Origin: a virus | Strand: one strand, 5' to 3' | Virus record (IMG/VR): IMGVR_UViG_3300006119_000008 | Location: 30,238-94,237 of that record | DNA: 64,000 bases | In this document: one piece after another, positions 57,560 to 64,000 of the stretch | Layout of the letters: every line of letters starts with the position of its first letter | How positions within the stretch are numbered: position 1 is the stretch's first letter | Made by a program: the position numbers and the translations under genes | Notes under the pieces: model-generated | Seen by the model: the letters and a program-made list of their open reading frames with translations, nothing else | Database searches by the model: none | What the model was told of the DNA's origin: nothing

Positions 57560-59089
57560 ATGGCTAGCGAATCTAACCCGCAAGAGCCTCGGATCACGCC
57601 ACTACCCAACGTAGTTGCGTCATACCGTGAGGATCTTGACCCGTCACTGCAGTGGGAAGTTGTTCCCAGTGTAGGTGACTTCAACACCGGTGTAGACTTC
57701 GCTAAGGGAATTGTGTCTGTCCCCCTCTCGGGGGACGACCATTCCCGGCTGGTTCGGCTGCGTGAGATGGTGCGTCTTCGTATCGCACCCACTGACGACA
57801 AGCTGTTCAAGCACATTGCAAGTAAGCATGGGGGTATCGTTACTGAGCACACGCTACGGCTTGCTGACCTCGGTCGTATCAACGCTGTCACTCGTCAGTA
57901 TGCTGAAGCATTCGAGATTCCAATCGAGCCTGACGGCAGCGAGAAAGTTCTTGGCAAGCGGTTGGCTACCACCAACACGCCTCAAGCCTGGAACAAGTGC
58001 GTCGAGTTCACCGCTCAATACTTTGGCACCAAGGCGTTCGACAGCTTTGCTTCTGGCGTGCGCAGTGTCAACAGTGACTGGAGCAGTGGCTTGCGCAAGC
58101 TAGCCAAGGAGCTCAGTAGCTCATTCGATGACGACGTTGAGTCCATCGGTAACACTAAGCGTTTGAACTACGGGGATGATGTCTACGGTCCTAGTGGTTT
58201 CAATCACTCAGTGTACGCAGCCAGTAGTATTGCCAACTACATGGCTGATGGTTATCGTGCTCCGCAACAGATCCGTCAGGAACTTGCTGAGAGCGAGGAC
58301 AACCGTGCTAAGAACTACGGTGAACAGGATCCGGAAGAGATCCTGCGTGGTTACGAGCGCATTGATCCCGAGAGCCAGCTTGACACCAGTGACCTGCCTG
58401 ATGACTTTGAGTTCATAACAGATCCTGATGAAGATGAAGACAGCGGCGACATATTCGGCCCTCTCATCTTCAATCACGAGCTGCCTCTCACCGTCGAGGT
58501 CAAGGGCTACATGGCACGCAAGCGCCGCGCCAACATCATTGGTCGCAGCATTGTGTACCCCAGCCGTCGTTACACTGACCCTGAGATGCGCATGTTTGCT
58601 AACAAGATGCGTACAAAGGGTGGTATCTACCTGCTGGATGTCAGTGGTAGTATGCACGTGGATCAGGATGACATTGAGGCTATCGTTGATGTTGCGCCTG
58701 CAGCTCTCATCATGGCTTACAGTGATCCTGACAACGGCGGCGGCCTGCCAAATGCACACATCCTGGCCAAGCGTGGCTGGCGTGTTAAGGGCTTCAAGGA
58801 CGTGCAGCGTGGTGGCAACGGTGTCGATGGCACTGCTCTTACCTGGGCTATCCGTCACAAGAAGCCTGGCGAGGACATCGTCTGGGTTACTGACGGCCAG
58901 GTGTTCGGCATCCAGGGTTACGGTGGTCACGACCTGTCCATCCAGTGTGCCAAGCTGGTCAAGAAGCACCGGATCATCATGATCCCCAGCATGCGCGAGG
59001 CCATCGCTGCTTGCAGGACTGGTAAGCCAATGCGTCAGTTCAACAAGCCATCTGGTCGCGTGCGCGACGCCCTGCTCGGCAAGTACTAA
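57560..59089 (+). CDS. VWA-domain protein, MoxR partner
   Basis: A 509-aa protein starting 2 nt after the ATPase stop. The first 340 residues are a family-specific helical region with an acidic patch near residue 285-300 (DPDEDEDSGD). The C-terminal von Willebrand A domain has the metal-ion site DVSGSM (360-365), later Thr in DGTALTWA and Asp445 in WVTDGQV. It is expected to bind the ATPase and a client protein. Codon use is GC-rich like the ATPase. Confidence 0.85.
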   Translation: MASESNPQEPRITPLPNVVASYREDLDPSLQWEVVPSVGDFNTGVDFAKGIVSVPLSGDDHSRLVRLREMVRLRIAPTDDKLFKHIASKHGGIVTEHTLRLADLGRINAVTRQYAEAFEIPIEPDGSEKVLGKRLATTNTPQAWNKCVEFTAQYFGTKAFDSFASGVRSVNSDWSSGLRKLAKELSSSFDDDVESIGNTKRLNYGDDVYGPSGFNHSVYAASSIANYMADGYRAPQQIRQELAESEDNRAKNYGEQDPEEILRGYERIDPESQLDTSDLPDDFEFITDPDEDEDSGDIFGPLIFNHELPLTVEVKGYMARKRRANIIGRSIVYPSRRYTDPEMRMFANKMRTKGGIYLLDVSGSMHVDQDDIEAIVDVAPAALIMAYSDPDNGGGLPNAHILAKRGWRVKGFKDVQRGGNGVDGTALTWAIRHKKPGEDIVWVTDGQVFGIQGYGGHDLSIQCAKLVKKHRIIMIPSMREAIAACRTGKPMRQFNKPSGRVRDALLGKY

Positions 59090-59095
59090 CAACCA

Positions 59096-59139
59096 GTACC
59101 CAGTGGGCCTGCAGCAATAACTGTTGGCTCACTGGGTAC
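59096..59139 (+). terminator. 13-bp inverted repeat after the VWA gene
   Basis: TACCCAGTGGGCC and GGCTCACTGGGTA pair with one G-U over a 16-nt loop containing GCAGCAATAACTG. It begins 7 nt after the stop. No U-run, so either a terminator of unusual type or a leader hairpin for the next gene, whose ribosome site is 7 nt downstream. Confidence 0.5.
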
Positions 59140-59159
59140 ACAACCCGAAAGGTAACATC

Positions 59160-59456
59160 ATGACCACAAGCAAGCAAGACTTCATTCGCATTGCTCAGGA
59201 AAAGATCGATGCTCACACTGACATCGAACAGCTGCGTGACTTGACAACCAAGTTGGTTACGCTGCTCGGTATTCAGGATGAGATGATCGAAGCCAACGAC
59301 AAGGTTGTTACTCAGCTCAATAACCTGATCGACATGCAGAATACCATGATCAACAAGATGATTGGTCTGTGTGAGAGTTACGATGTTCCATTGCCTGACA
59401 GCACACGGAACATTGCTAAGATGATCGCAGATCGTCCCAAGCAACCACAGCATTGA
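59160..59456 (+). CDS. coiled-coil-like protein, 98 aa
   Basis: From the ATG after GAAAGG. The sequence is nearly all helix with heptads (LRDLTTKLVTLLGIQDEMIE, KVVTQLNNLIDMQNTMINKM). It probably oligomerises. Function unknown. The long structured non-coding region begins directly after its stop. Confidence 0.58.
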   Translation: MTTSKQDFIRIAQEKIDAHTDIEQLRDLTTKLVTLLGIQDEMIEANDKVVTQLNNLIDMQNTMINKMIGLCESYDVPLPDSTRNIAKMIADRPKQPQH

Positions 59457-59951
59457 GGTCAAGTGTCTTTGAGCCCAGACACTCACAAAACATGGCTCAC
59501 ACTCACCATCAGGGGAAGCTGATGGAGGTATCCAATACCTACGTACAACATTGGGGCATCTTGTGGCCGGTACAAGAAGGTGTGATCCTTTCTCACTAAT
59601 ACTTCCTAGTTGGTATGATACAAAGGAACTAGGGTCGCTCTGAGCATAGCGACTGGAATCCTGCTTGAGGTTATGCATCATTCGTTTGGTGCATAACCCC
59701 TGCTGTATCAGCTAGGCAACCAATATGCCCGCAAGTATGGGTTATCACAACCATCGACGCCGCTCTACGGCTCTGCCTAGTTGTTACACACTCAACACCA
59801 GGGGAAGCTGGTGTAGGCTAACTGTTCCTTTATACAGATCCCAGCGGAGGGTGAGAAGCTAATCTTGTCAGTTGGATGAGACATGAGAACTGACTAGGTG
59901 CTGGGCATCACCGAAGATAAACTGCCCACCCCTACAACCAGGAGGTTAGCA
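59457..59951 (+). ncRNA. highly structured non-coding region (about 490 nt)
   Basis: No coding frame with a ribosome site is present. Perfect stems follow each other: AGTGTCT/AGACACT, CCATCAG/CTGATGG, AGGTAT/ATACCT, CCTAGTT/AACTAGG, GTCGCT/AGCGAC, GGTTATGCA/TGCATAACC, a 10-bp CAGCTAGGCA/TGCCTAGTTG enclosing smaller stems, ACACCAG/CTGGTGT, and GTCAGTT/AACTGAC. The pseudoknot copy 2 ends it. Stems 2 and 8 share a GGGAAG loop and CAG/CTG closing pairs, with different outer pairs. This looks like a large phage RNA or a very long 5' leader of the 172-aa gene. Confidence 0.6.
59897..59928 (+). ncRNA. small H-type pseudoknot element, copy 2
   Basis: GGTG (59897-59900) pairs with CACC (59909-59912). 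Loop TGGGCA (59902-59907) pairs with TGCCCA (59923-59928). It ends 12 nt before the AGGAGG ribosome site of the next gene, a position suited to translation control. Copy 1 is at 51391. Confidence 0.55.
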
Positions 59952-60470
59952 ATGGCTGATGACTTCAGCGACCTTAACCTTGACATGGATGAAGCCTTTA
60001 CTGTTCGCACACAGTTTGGCATTCACCTTGGCAAGCTCAAGGATTGGATTGTTATGATGGGTCAGTTGCCCATGGCAATTAACGACATGATGGGTGGATG
60101 CATGAAAGATGGCATCGATGGCATGAAGCCATGGACCAATGAAGAAGTTGTGTCTACCTTCTCAGACATGTATGACAATCTTACCAGAGGACTCGAGGTG
60201 CTTGCTGCGATGCTTCAGCAGTCAGCCGTCGATCTGTACGGTGAACCATTCTCAACCGATTCATTTGTGATCCCTGCCCTTGGCATTGGTCTCACAGTGG
60301 GTGGGCTTGAGCTCAGCGTCGACATGGACATCGACAAGGCTATCAATGATCTGCCTGAGGAAGTTCGTGACGCTGCAATTCGTGCACTCCGTGATGTGGT
60401 TGGCGATGATCGCCTGCCAGAGGAGTTTCGCGAGCGTATCCAACAGTTCCTTCGAGAGCAAGGAGAGTAA
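59952..60470 (+). CDS. hypothetical protein, 172 aa, behind the structured leader
   Basis: A CAGGAGG site lies 6 nt before the ATG. Residues 1-100 are acidic and helical with many Met (VMMGQLPMAINDMMGGCMKDG). Residues 105-160 have a hydrophobic hairpin (VIPALGIGLTVGGLELSVD) and helices. Not recognised. As the gene directly under a large structured leader it is probably tightly regulated. Confidence 0.6.
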   Translation: MADDFSDLNLDMDEAFTVRTQFGIHLGKLKDWIVMMGQLPMAINDMMGGCMKDGIDGMKPWTNEEVVSTFSDMYDNLTRGLEVLAAMLQQSAVDLYGEPFSTDSFVIPALGIGLTVGGLELSVDMDIDKAINDLPEEVRDAAIRALRDVVGDDRLPEEFRERIQQFLREQGE

Positions 60471-60472
60471 CA

Positions 60473-60907
60473 ATGGAAGAGATGAACCAAGAGCAGTTCG
60501 AGCAGATGCTTGGGTCTGAGTCAATTGATCATATGCAGTACATCGATCTGTTTGAACAATCACGCAAGCATGTCACCATGGATGCCGTGGTTGGACTCAT
60601 GCTGCTTCGTACCATTCACGATCTCAATGATCTGTTTGATAAAATGGGTAAAGAGAAAGGGCTGGACATACTTGAAAGATTGCTGCGAGCGATCACTGCG
60701 ATGCACATGTCAGTGAGCAAAGACTTTGCTAGCAATGTGATCACAGAACACTTCAAGTATCTAAATCAGAATGAGATTACTGTGGAAGACATGCTGCGAC
60801 CTGGTGATCGTGAGCTGATCAACAGTGAGTTCAAGCGGCTCCTAGGCTGGGATGCCATGGCACTGTTTGACATGTTGATGGAAGAATCAGACGAGGAGGA
60901 AGAATAG
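60473..60907 (+). CDS. hypothetical acidic protein, 144 aa
   Basis: AGGAGAG precedes the ATG, 2 nt after the previous stop. All-helical and acidic, with long Met-rich helices (VVGLMLLRTIHDLNDLFDKMG) and an ESDEEEE end. It likely acts with the preceding protein of similar composition. No domain recognised. Confidence 0.58.
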   Translation: MEEMNQEQFEQMLGSESIDHMQYIDLFEQSRKHVTMDAVVGLMLLRTIHDLNDLFDKMGKEKGLDILERLLRAITAMHMSVSKDFASNVITEHFKYLNQNEITVEDMLRPGDRELINSEFKRLLGWDAMALFDMLMEESDEEEE

Positions 60908-60908
60908 T

Positions 60909-61334
60909 ATGAGACTGGTAGGTTGGCGTAGGGTAGATGACGGTTGGACAACACGTACCAACCGCATCTTCAACTACACTACACGCAAGCGTGATAGTGT
61001 TGACATTGCTTTCTACTTACAAGAGGGCAATGAACTGGGTTTGCGCATCAAGTATCCTGTGCTCAATGTTGTTGGCATCAAAAATGACAGGATCAATCGC
61101 AATGATATCTTGATGAGTATCAATTGCAGAAGCAGTTGGCATGCTAAGGAACTGGTTGATTGCATGATGATGCTGGCTGTCCAACTTCAGACTAATGGCA
61201 TTTCGGAAGAAGATGTCAGAAAGTGGGTGAATGTTCAACTCAAGTTGATGGATACTAGTATCAGTCATAGGGACAGGGAGCCAGCAGAATCCATTAATGC
61301 TACGCATAATCGTCGCTACTCAAGAACCTTCTAG
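60909..61334 (+). CDS. hypothetical protein, 141 aa
   Basis: Starts 1 nt after the previous stop. A beta-rich N-terminal half (WRRVDDGWTTRTNRIFNYTT, LGLRIKYPVLNVVGI) and a helical C-terminal half (LVDCMMMLAVQLQTNGISEED) with a basic tail. AGGAGGAA within the upstream gene end supplies the ribosome site. Not recognised. Confidence 0.58.
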   Translation: MRLVGWRRVDDGWTTRTNRIFNYTTRKRDSVDIAFYLQEGNELGLRIKYPVLNVVGIKNDRINRNDILMSINCRSSWHAKELVDCMMMLAVQLQTNGISEEDVRKWVNVQLKLMDTSISHRDREPAESINATHNRRYSRTF

Positions 61335-61343
61335 GAGGAACAC

Positions 61344-61628
61344 ATGACTACAAGCATTGACAAGGATTTGATCAGGCCTCTGCTTGATTACAATCCTGGA
61401 GACTGGCGGGATCAAGCAGCCTGCAAAAACATGGACACAAATCTGTTCTTCACCGATACTGGTGATGGCGGTCAGGACCTGGACAAGATGCGCATTGCCC
61501 TGGAAGCCTGCCGCAACTGCCCTGTTGTAGCAGAGTGTTTGAAGTTTGGTCAGTCCAATGATCTCAGGTATGGTATCTACGGTGGTCACCGTCGTACCCG
61601 CCGTGGTCAGTGGGTCAGCCTGATCTAA
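61344..61628 (+). CDS. WhiB-family iron-sulfur regulator
   Basis: A 94-aa protein with the WhiB signature: DWRDQAACKNMD (Cys27), then CRNC (Cys56, Cys59) and AECLKFG (Cys65), which bind a [4Fe-4S] cluster. The GIYGG turn (77-81) and a basic RRTRRG tail follow. WhiB proteins bind the primary sigma factor and steer transcription in actinobacteria. Phage versions can repress host WhiB targets. It is strong evidence for an actinobacterial host. AGGAGGA precedes the ATG. Confidence 0.93.
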   Translation: MTTSIDKDLIRPLLDYNPGDWRDQAACKNMDTNLFFTDTGDGGQDLDKMRIALEACRNCPVVAECLKFGQSNDLRYGIYGGHRRTRRGQWVSLI

Positions 61629-61698
61629 TAACAACAATCAAGATCCCTGAGTCAGTGAGCCTCTGGGTATCTGTGCAGTACCAGATGAAAGGAAAATC

Positions 61699-61899
61699 AT
61701 GAACACACTGTTGCCACTCGTGGACCAGCTCATTGCTTATGAGTCTGGTGAACTCGAGTTCTCAGATACTATCAAACTGTTTCAAGAGTTGATCGATACC
61801 GGTCACGCTTGGACCCTACAAGGTCACTACGGTCGTACAGCCATGCGACTGATTGAAGATGGGCTTTGCCATCACCCAGTGCAAGAAGAGGAAGAGTAA
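61699..61899 (+). CDS. small hypothetical protein, 66 aa
   Basis: AAAGGA lies before the ATG, after a 70-nt gap. Helical sequence ([40 protein letters not shown]). The motif 'LIAYESGEL' with 'RLIEDGLC' resembles small phage proteins of the DUF7417 kind known from actinophages. Function unknown; assignment is tentative. Confidence 0.6.
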   Translation: MNTLLPLVDQLIAYESGELEFSDTIKLFQELIDTGHAWTLQGHYGRTAMRLIEDGLCHHPVQEEEE

Positions 61900-61900
61900 C

Positions 61901-62107
61901 ATGACATACCGTACAGCTATATACATCGAAGCAGACACCAGTCAGTTCTGGTGTGAAGCTTGCGTGAACCAGCGTGAGCAAAGTAATGTAGATGCGGATG
62001 GCTATCCAGTCGATGAATTGTTCTGGACCATCGGTTATCTTACCAACGGTGACAGCATCAACTGCACCCAGTGTGAAAGTGTGGTTGTAGATGAACTCCT
62101 CAGCTGA
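61901..62107 (+). CDS. small zinc-ribbon protein, 68 aa
   Basis: Starts 1 nt after the previous stop. FWCEAC (about 17-21) and INCTQC (about 54-58) form a Cys4 ribbon around a VDELFWTIGYLTNGD segment. Likely binds nucleic acid or protein. In a compact run of small Cys-rich genes. Confidence 0.62.
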   Translation: MTYRTAIYIEADTSQFWCEACVNQREQSNVDADGYPVDELFWTIGYLTNGDSINCTQCESVVVDELLS

Positions 62108-62252
62108 TAGCAAAACCTGCCCGTTGTGCGGTTTAGAATACTCTGGGACTGGCGCCCTGAGTAGAACCGATAACACCACAGAGATCTGTAGCATCTGTGG
62201 TGTTGAGCAAGGGCTCAAGAGTTTCATCATGAACTACAAAGGAGAGCGATGA
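62091..62252 (+). CDS. small zinc-ribbon protein, 53 aa, overlapping gene
   Basis: Starts inside the end of the previous gene and encodes KTCPLCGLEYSGTGAL, then EICSICGVEQGLKSF: a classic two-CxxC ribbon of the kind very common in phage early regions. A GGAGAG motif near its end serves the next gene. Reading-frame overlap with two neighbours supports it. Confidence 0.68.
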   Translation: MNSSADSKTCPLCGLEYSGTGALSRTDNTTEICSICGVEQGLKSFIMNYKGER

Positions 62253-62419
62253 AAAACAAATACAAGCTCAAGCGTGCATACCTGTACAAGGTAACTGACC
62301 GACGCTTTCTGTTGCCATGCCTGCGCAAGTATGACAATGATGGTTGGGTACTGGATGGCGTACTGTTTGGATGGTGCTTTGTATACAACTTCAGAGGTGG
62401 ATACGATGATCATCGATAA
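62249..62419 (+). CDS. small basic protein, 56 aa
   Basis: ATGA overlap with the ribbon gene. It reads KYKLKRAYLYKVTDRRFLLP, then a Gly/Asp/Trp-rich part (DGWVLDGVLFGWCFVYNFRG). It overlaps the next gene's start by 14 nt. Basic N-terminus, hydrophobic end. Function unknown. Confidence 0.52.
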   Translation: MKNKYKLKRAYLYKVTDRRFLLPCLRKYDNDGWVLDGVLFGWCFVYNFRGGYDDHR

Positions 62420-62669
62420 TAAGTTTAGAGTCGGAGACAAGGTACGGATCATTGGTGAACCTGATTGGGGTACCTTTACCGTGACGCAAGTAGATACTGT
62501 GTGCACCATTATTGATTCTGTAGGCGTTGATGATGTTATGCTTGCGCATCAGCTGGCGTTCGCACCAGTATGTGGTCACATTGATGGTGGAGAAATCCTT
62601 GATCCTGATGAAGGTACTAACATCTGGGTGAATTTCAAATACTGTCCAGAGTGTGGAGAGGCAATATAA
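62406..62669 (+). CDS. zinc-motif protein with SH3-like N-terminus, 87 aa
   Basis: AGAGGTGG precedes the ATG. FRVGDKVRIIGEPDWGTFTV looks like a KOW/SH3 barrel. The C-terminal part has CGHIDGGE...YCPECGEAI, a Cys4-type site. The stop overlaps the next ATG as TAATG. Possibly RNA-binding; not proven. Confidence 0.6.
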   Translation: MIIDNKFRVGDKVRIIGEPDWGTFTVTQVDTVCTIIDSVGVDDVMLAHQLAFAPVCGHIDGGEILDPDEGTNIWVNFKYCPECGEAI

Positions 62670-62830
62670 TGGGATACTACTCTGAAAGAACCTGCCCTGA
62701 ATGTCTGAGCATACCCTGCGCCTGGTACTGTGGTGTTGAGTGCGAGTGCTCTGATGGCAATGAAGGAATTGATCACGATGAATGCACCGACGATGAGTGC
62801 GAGTGCCGACTACACGGAGATGGAGAATGA
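62669..62830 (+). CDS. very Cys-rich acidic protein, 53 aa
   Basis: Coupled by TAATG. The sequence has ten Cys in 53 residues (TCPECLSIPCAWYCGVECEC, then ECTDDECECRLHG), nearly all as CxC or CxxC. It may bind two or more zinc ions. No family recognised. Confidence 0.58.
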   Translation: MGYYSERTCPECLSIPCAWYCGVECECSDGNEGIDHDECTDDECECRLHGDGE

Positions 62831-63213
62831 ATCAGTATTCAAGAGACGCACTGCGTCGTGAGCATCATCTGTTTGTCTATGAAGACAGGATGACAGGTGA
62901 TGATGTAGAAGCCTGCGATGTATGTGGTGATGGCTATCCCTGCGATGTTATCTTTGTACTGGATGCTTGGGAGGCAGAGAAGCCACAAGAGAATGAGTCA
63001 GCACCCAAGTACTATCGTTGGGATGATGCCAAGCAGCTTACCGGCATTATGCCTGTGTTTGAAGCATACGAACGTGGTGAGCCAATCAATTTGGGCAACG
63101 GCGCAACACTTGTGAAGTGCGACCACGCCGACTGGACCAGCAATGCCTATTCTGAAGACATCTACGCTGACATGGGTTATCGCTACTGCCCCAAGTGTGG
63201 AGAGAAACTATGA
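62827..63213 (+). CDS. zinc-motif protein, 128 aa, paralog of the last gene
   Basis: ATGA overlap with the Cys-rich gene. The N-terminus MNQYSRDALRREHH is followed by ACDVCGDGYPCDVIFVLD, and the end has VKCDHADW...YCPKCGEKL. The first motif C-x2-C-x2-G-x-PCD-x-I recurs in the gene at 63776. Such 'GWPCD' proteins are common in actinophages with unknown role. Confidence 0.62.
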   Translation: MNQYSRDALRREHHLFVYEDRMTGDDVEACDVCGDGYPCDVIFVLDAWEAEKPQENESAPKYYRWDDAKQLTGIMPVFEAYERGEPINLGNGATLVKCDHADWTSNAYSEDIYADMGYRYCPKCGEKL

Positions 63214-63776
63214 ACAACATCATCAGAAACAAGCCCTACTACAAGGGTGTCACAAAAGACCTGAAGTCACCAACACAGGCCAACAAACTTACCTACACGC
63301 CGGGAACGATTGTCGAAGCCGATGACCTCAACCTTGACCCAGACAAGGACTGCGGTGCAGGTATCAACTTCTGCTCAACCCTTGCCGGTGCGTTGAGGTG
63401 GGCTAGGTGTGGAACTGTGGTCACAGTGACGGTGCCGGACGGTGAACCCATCGTGGACACTGGCGACAAGTTGCGAGCCAAGCGAGTTCTCGTTGGCGAA
63501 GTGGTGAGCCTCAGTGGCGCATACCTCGTTGGCGCAGACCTCACGGACGCAGACCTCAGGGACGCAGACCTCAGTGGCGCAGACCTCACGGACGCAAACC
63601 TCAGGGACGCATACCTCACGGTCGCAGACCTCACGGACGCAAACCTCTGGGACGCAAACCTCGTTGGCGCATACCTCAGGGACGCAGACCTCAGGAACGC
63701 ACGTGGCAACGACCGCACCATTCTTCCTAAGGGCTACAAGGTTGTAGATGGCTATGTCGTGAGGGAGGCAGAGTGA
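63210..63776 (+). CDS. pentapeptide-repeat protein
   Basis: A 188-aa protein. The first 95 residues are a separate domain (YYKGVTKDLKSPTQANKLTY, CSTLAGALRWARCGTVVTV) resembling DUF7666-like phage domains. Residues about 98-165 are at least thirteen A(D/N/Y)LxxA pentapeptides (for example ADLTDADLRDADLSGADL), which form a right-handed square beta-helix. Such helices can mimic DNA and act on gyrase, but other roles exist. The DNA shows a 15-bp period, which creates long false frames on other strands. Confidence 0.82.
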   Translation: MNNIIRNKPYYKGVTKDLKSPTQANKLTYTPGTIVEADDLNLDPDKDCGAGINFCSTLAGALRWARCGTVVTVTVPDGEPIVDTGDKLRAKRVLVGEVVSLSGAYLVGADLTDADLRDADLSGADLTDANLRDAYLTVADLTDANLWDANLVGAYLRDADLRNARGNDRTILPKGYKVVDGYVVREAE

Positions 63777-64000
63777 TGAACCAGCAAGAGCGAGATGCCC
63801 TGCGAGAGAAACACCGTTGCCTTGAGAGCAAGGTTGGCCCGTGGTGTCGTTCCTGTATGCACGGTTGGCCCTGCGACACCATCCACGCACTCAACCTCTA
63901 CGACGACCTCGTGGACAACGCTCGGTTCATGCTCAAAGAGGTCACGCCTAGCGAATACGGTTCCGCCTACGCACACGGCTACCGAGTGGCACTCCAAGAC
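63776..64000 (+). CDS. zinc-motif protein (partial, runs off window)
   Basis: ATGA overlap with the pentapeptide gene. At least 75 aa: MNQQERDALREKHRCLESKV, then WCRSCMHGWPCDTIHALNLYD. It aligns with the protein at 62827 through the N-terminus and the Cys motif. A GGGAGG ribosome site precedes it. The 3' end is beyond the window. Confidence 0.68.
   Translation, partial: MNQQERDALREKHRCLESKVGPWCRSCMHGWPCDTIHALNLYDDLVDNARFMLKEVTPSEYGSAYAHGYRVALQD

Noticed and set aside
58208-59092. A 294-codon minus-strand frame opposite the VWA gene.
   Set aside because: The VWA metal-site motif is on the plus strand; the antisense product shows no domain and no ribosome site.
63293-63890. Frames on both strands across the pentapeptide repeat (77-171 codons) with repetitive products.
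   Set aside because: They come from the 15-bp repeat read in other phases. Only the plus frame with AxLxxA pentapeptides has a start context.

Overview
The window is a piece of a large tailed phage genome with a contractile tail (myovirus morphology). The host is probably an actinobacterium of moderate GC. A WhiB-family iron-sulfur regulator (61.3 kb) points there, as do the TTGTCCACA-type DnaA box and GGAGG-type ribosome sites. No terminase, polymerase or integrase is visible, so this is only part of the genome.

Left arm (1-48.07 kb): every gene is on the minus strand, packed tightly, often with ATGA or TAATG overlaps. Read in the direction of transcription (right to left) it starts with a block of small and large proteins of unknown role (48-35 kb). 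That block includes a ParB/Srx-fold protein, an HNH nuclease, a papain-like protease, a Dps-like ferritin, a metallophosphoesterase and a permuted NlpC/P60-like protein. A holin-like membrane protein and a damaged tRNA cluster (35.5-34.6 kb) follow. Next come large Cys-rich proteins (34-26 kb), a 1054-aa structural protein, the portal protein interrupted by an intein (17.9-21.3 kb), two small membrane proteins, the prohead protease, a scaffold candidate, the major capsid protein and a decoration candidate. The arm ends with fibre-like and adhesin proteins including a collagen-like fibre, an NlpC/P60 hydrolase, neck proteins interrupted by a homing endonuclease, and the tail sheath at the window edge.

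Switch region (48.07-48.49 kb): non-coding, rich in inverted repeats, separating divergent arms.

Right arm (48.49-64 kb): every gene is on the plus strand. Most are small, many with Cys4 motifs, and many are preceded by hairpin-rich leaders. Recognisable products are a secreted lysozyme-like transglycosylase, a DUF3846-like protein, a MoxR AAA+ ATPase with a VWA partner, a WhiB-like protein and a pentapeptide-repeat protein.

The main unexplained signals are four perfect parS sites next to two DnaA boxes (51.44-51.91 kb), a roughly 490-nt highly structured non-coding region (59.46-59.95 kb), a small pseudoknot element present twice with compensatory changes, and an N-terminal leader of the form (F/W)-N-x-R-Y-A-(S/G/A) shared by otherwise unrelated proteins in the morphogenesis arm.
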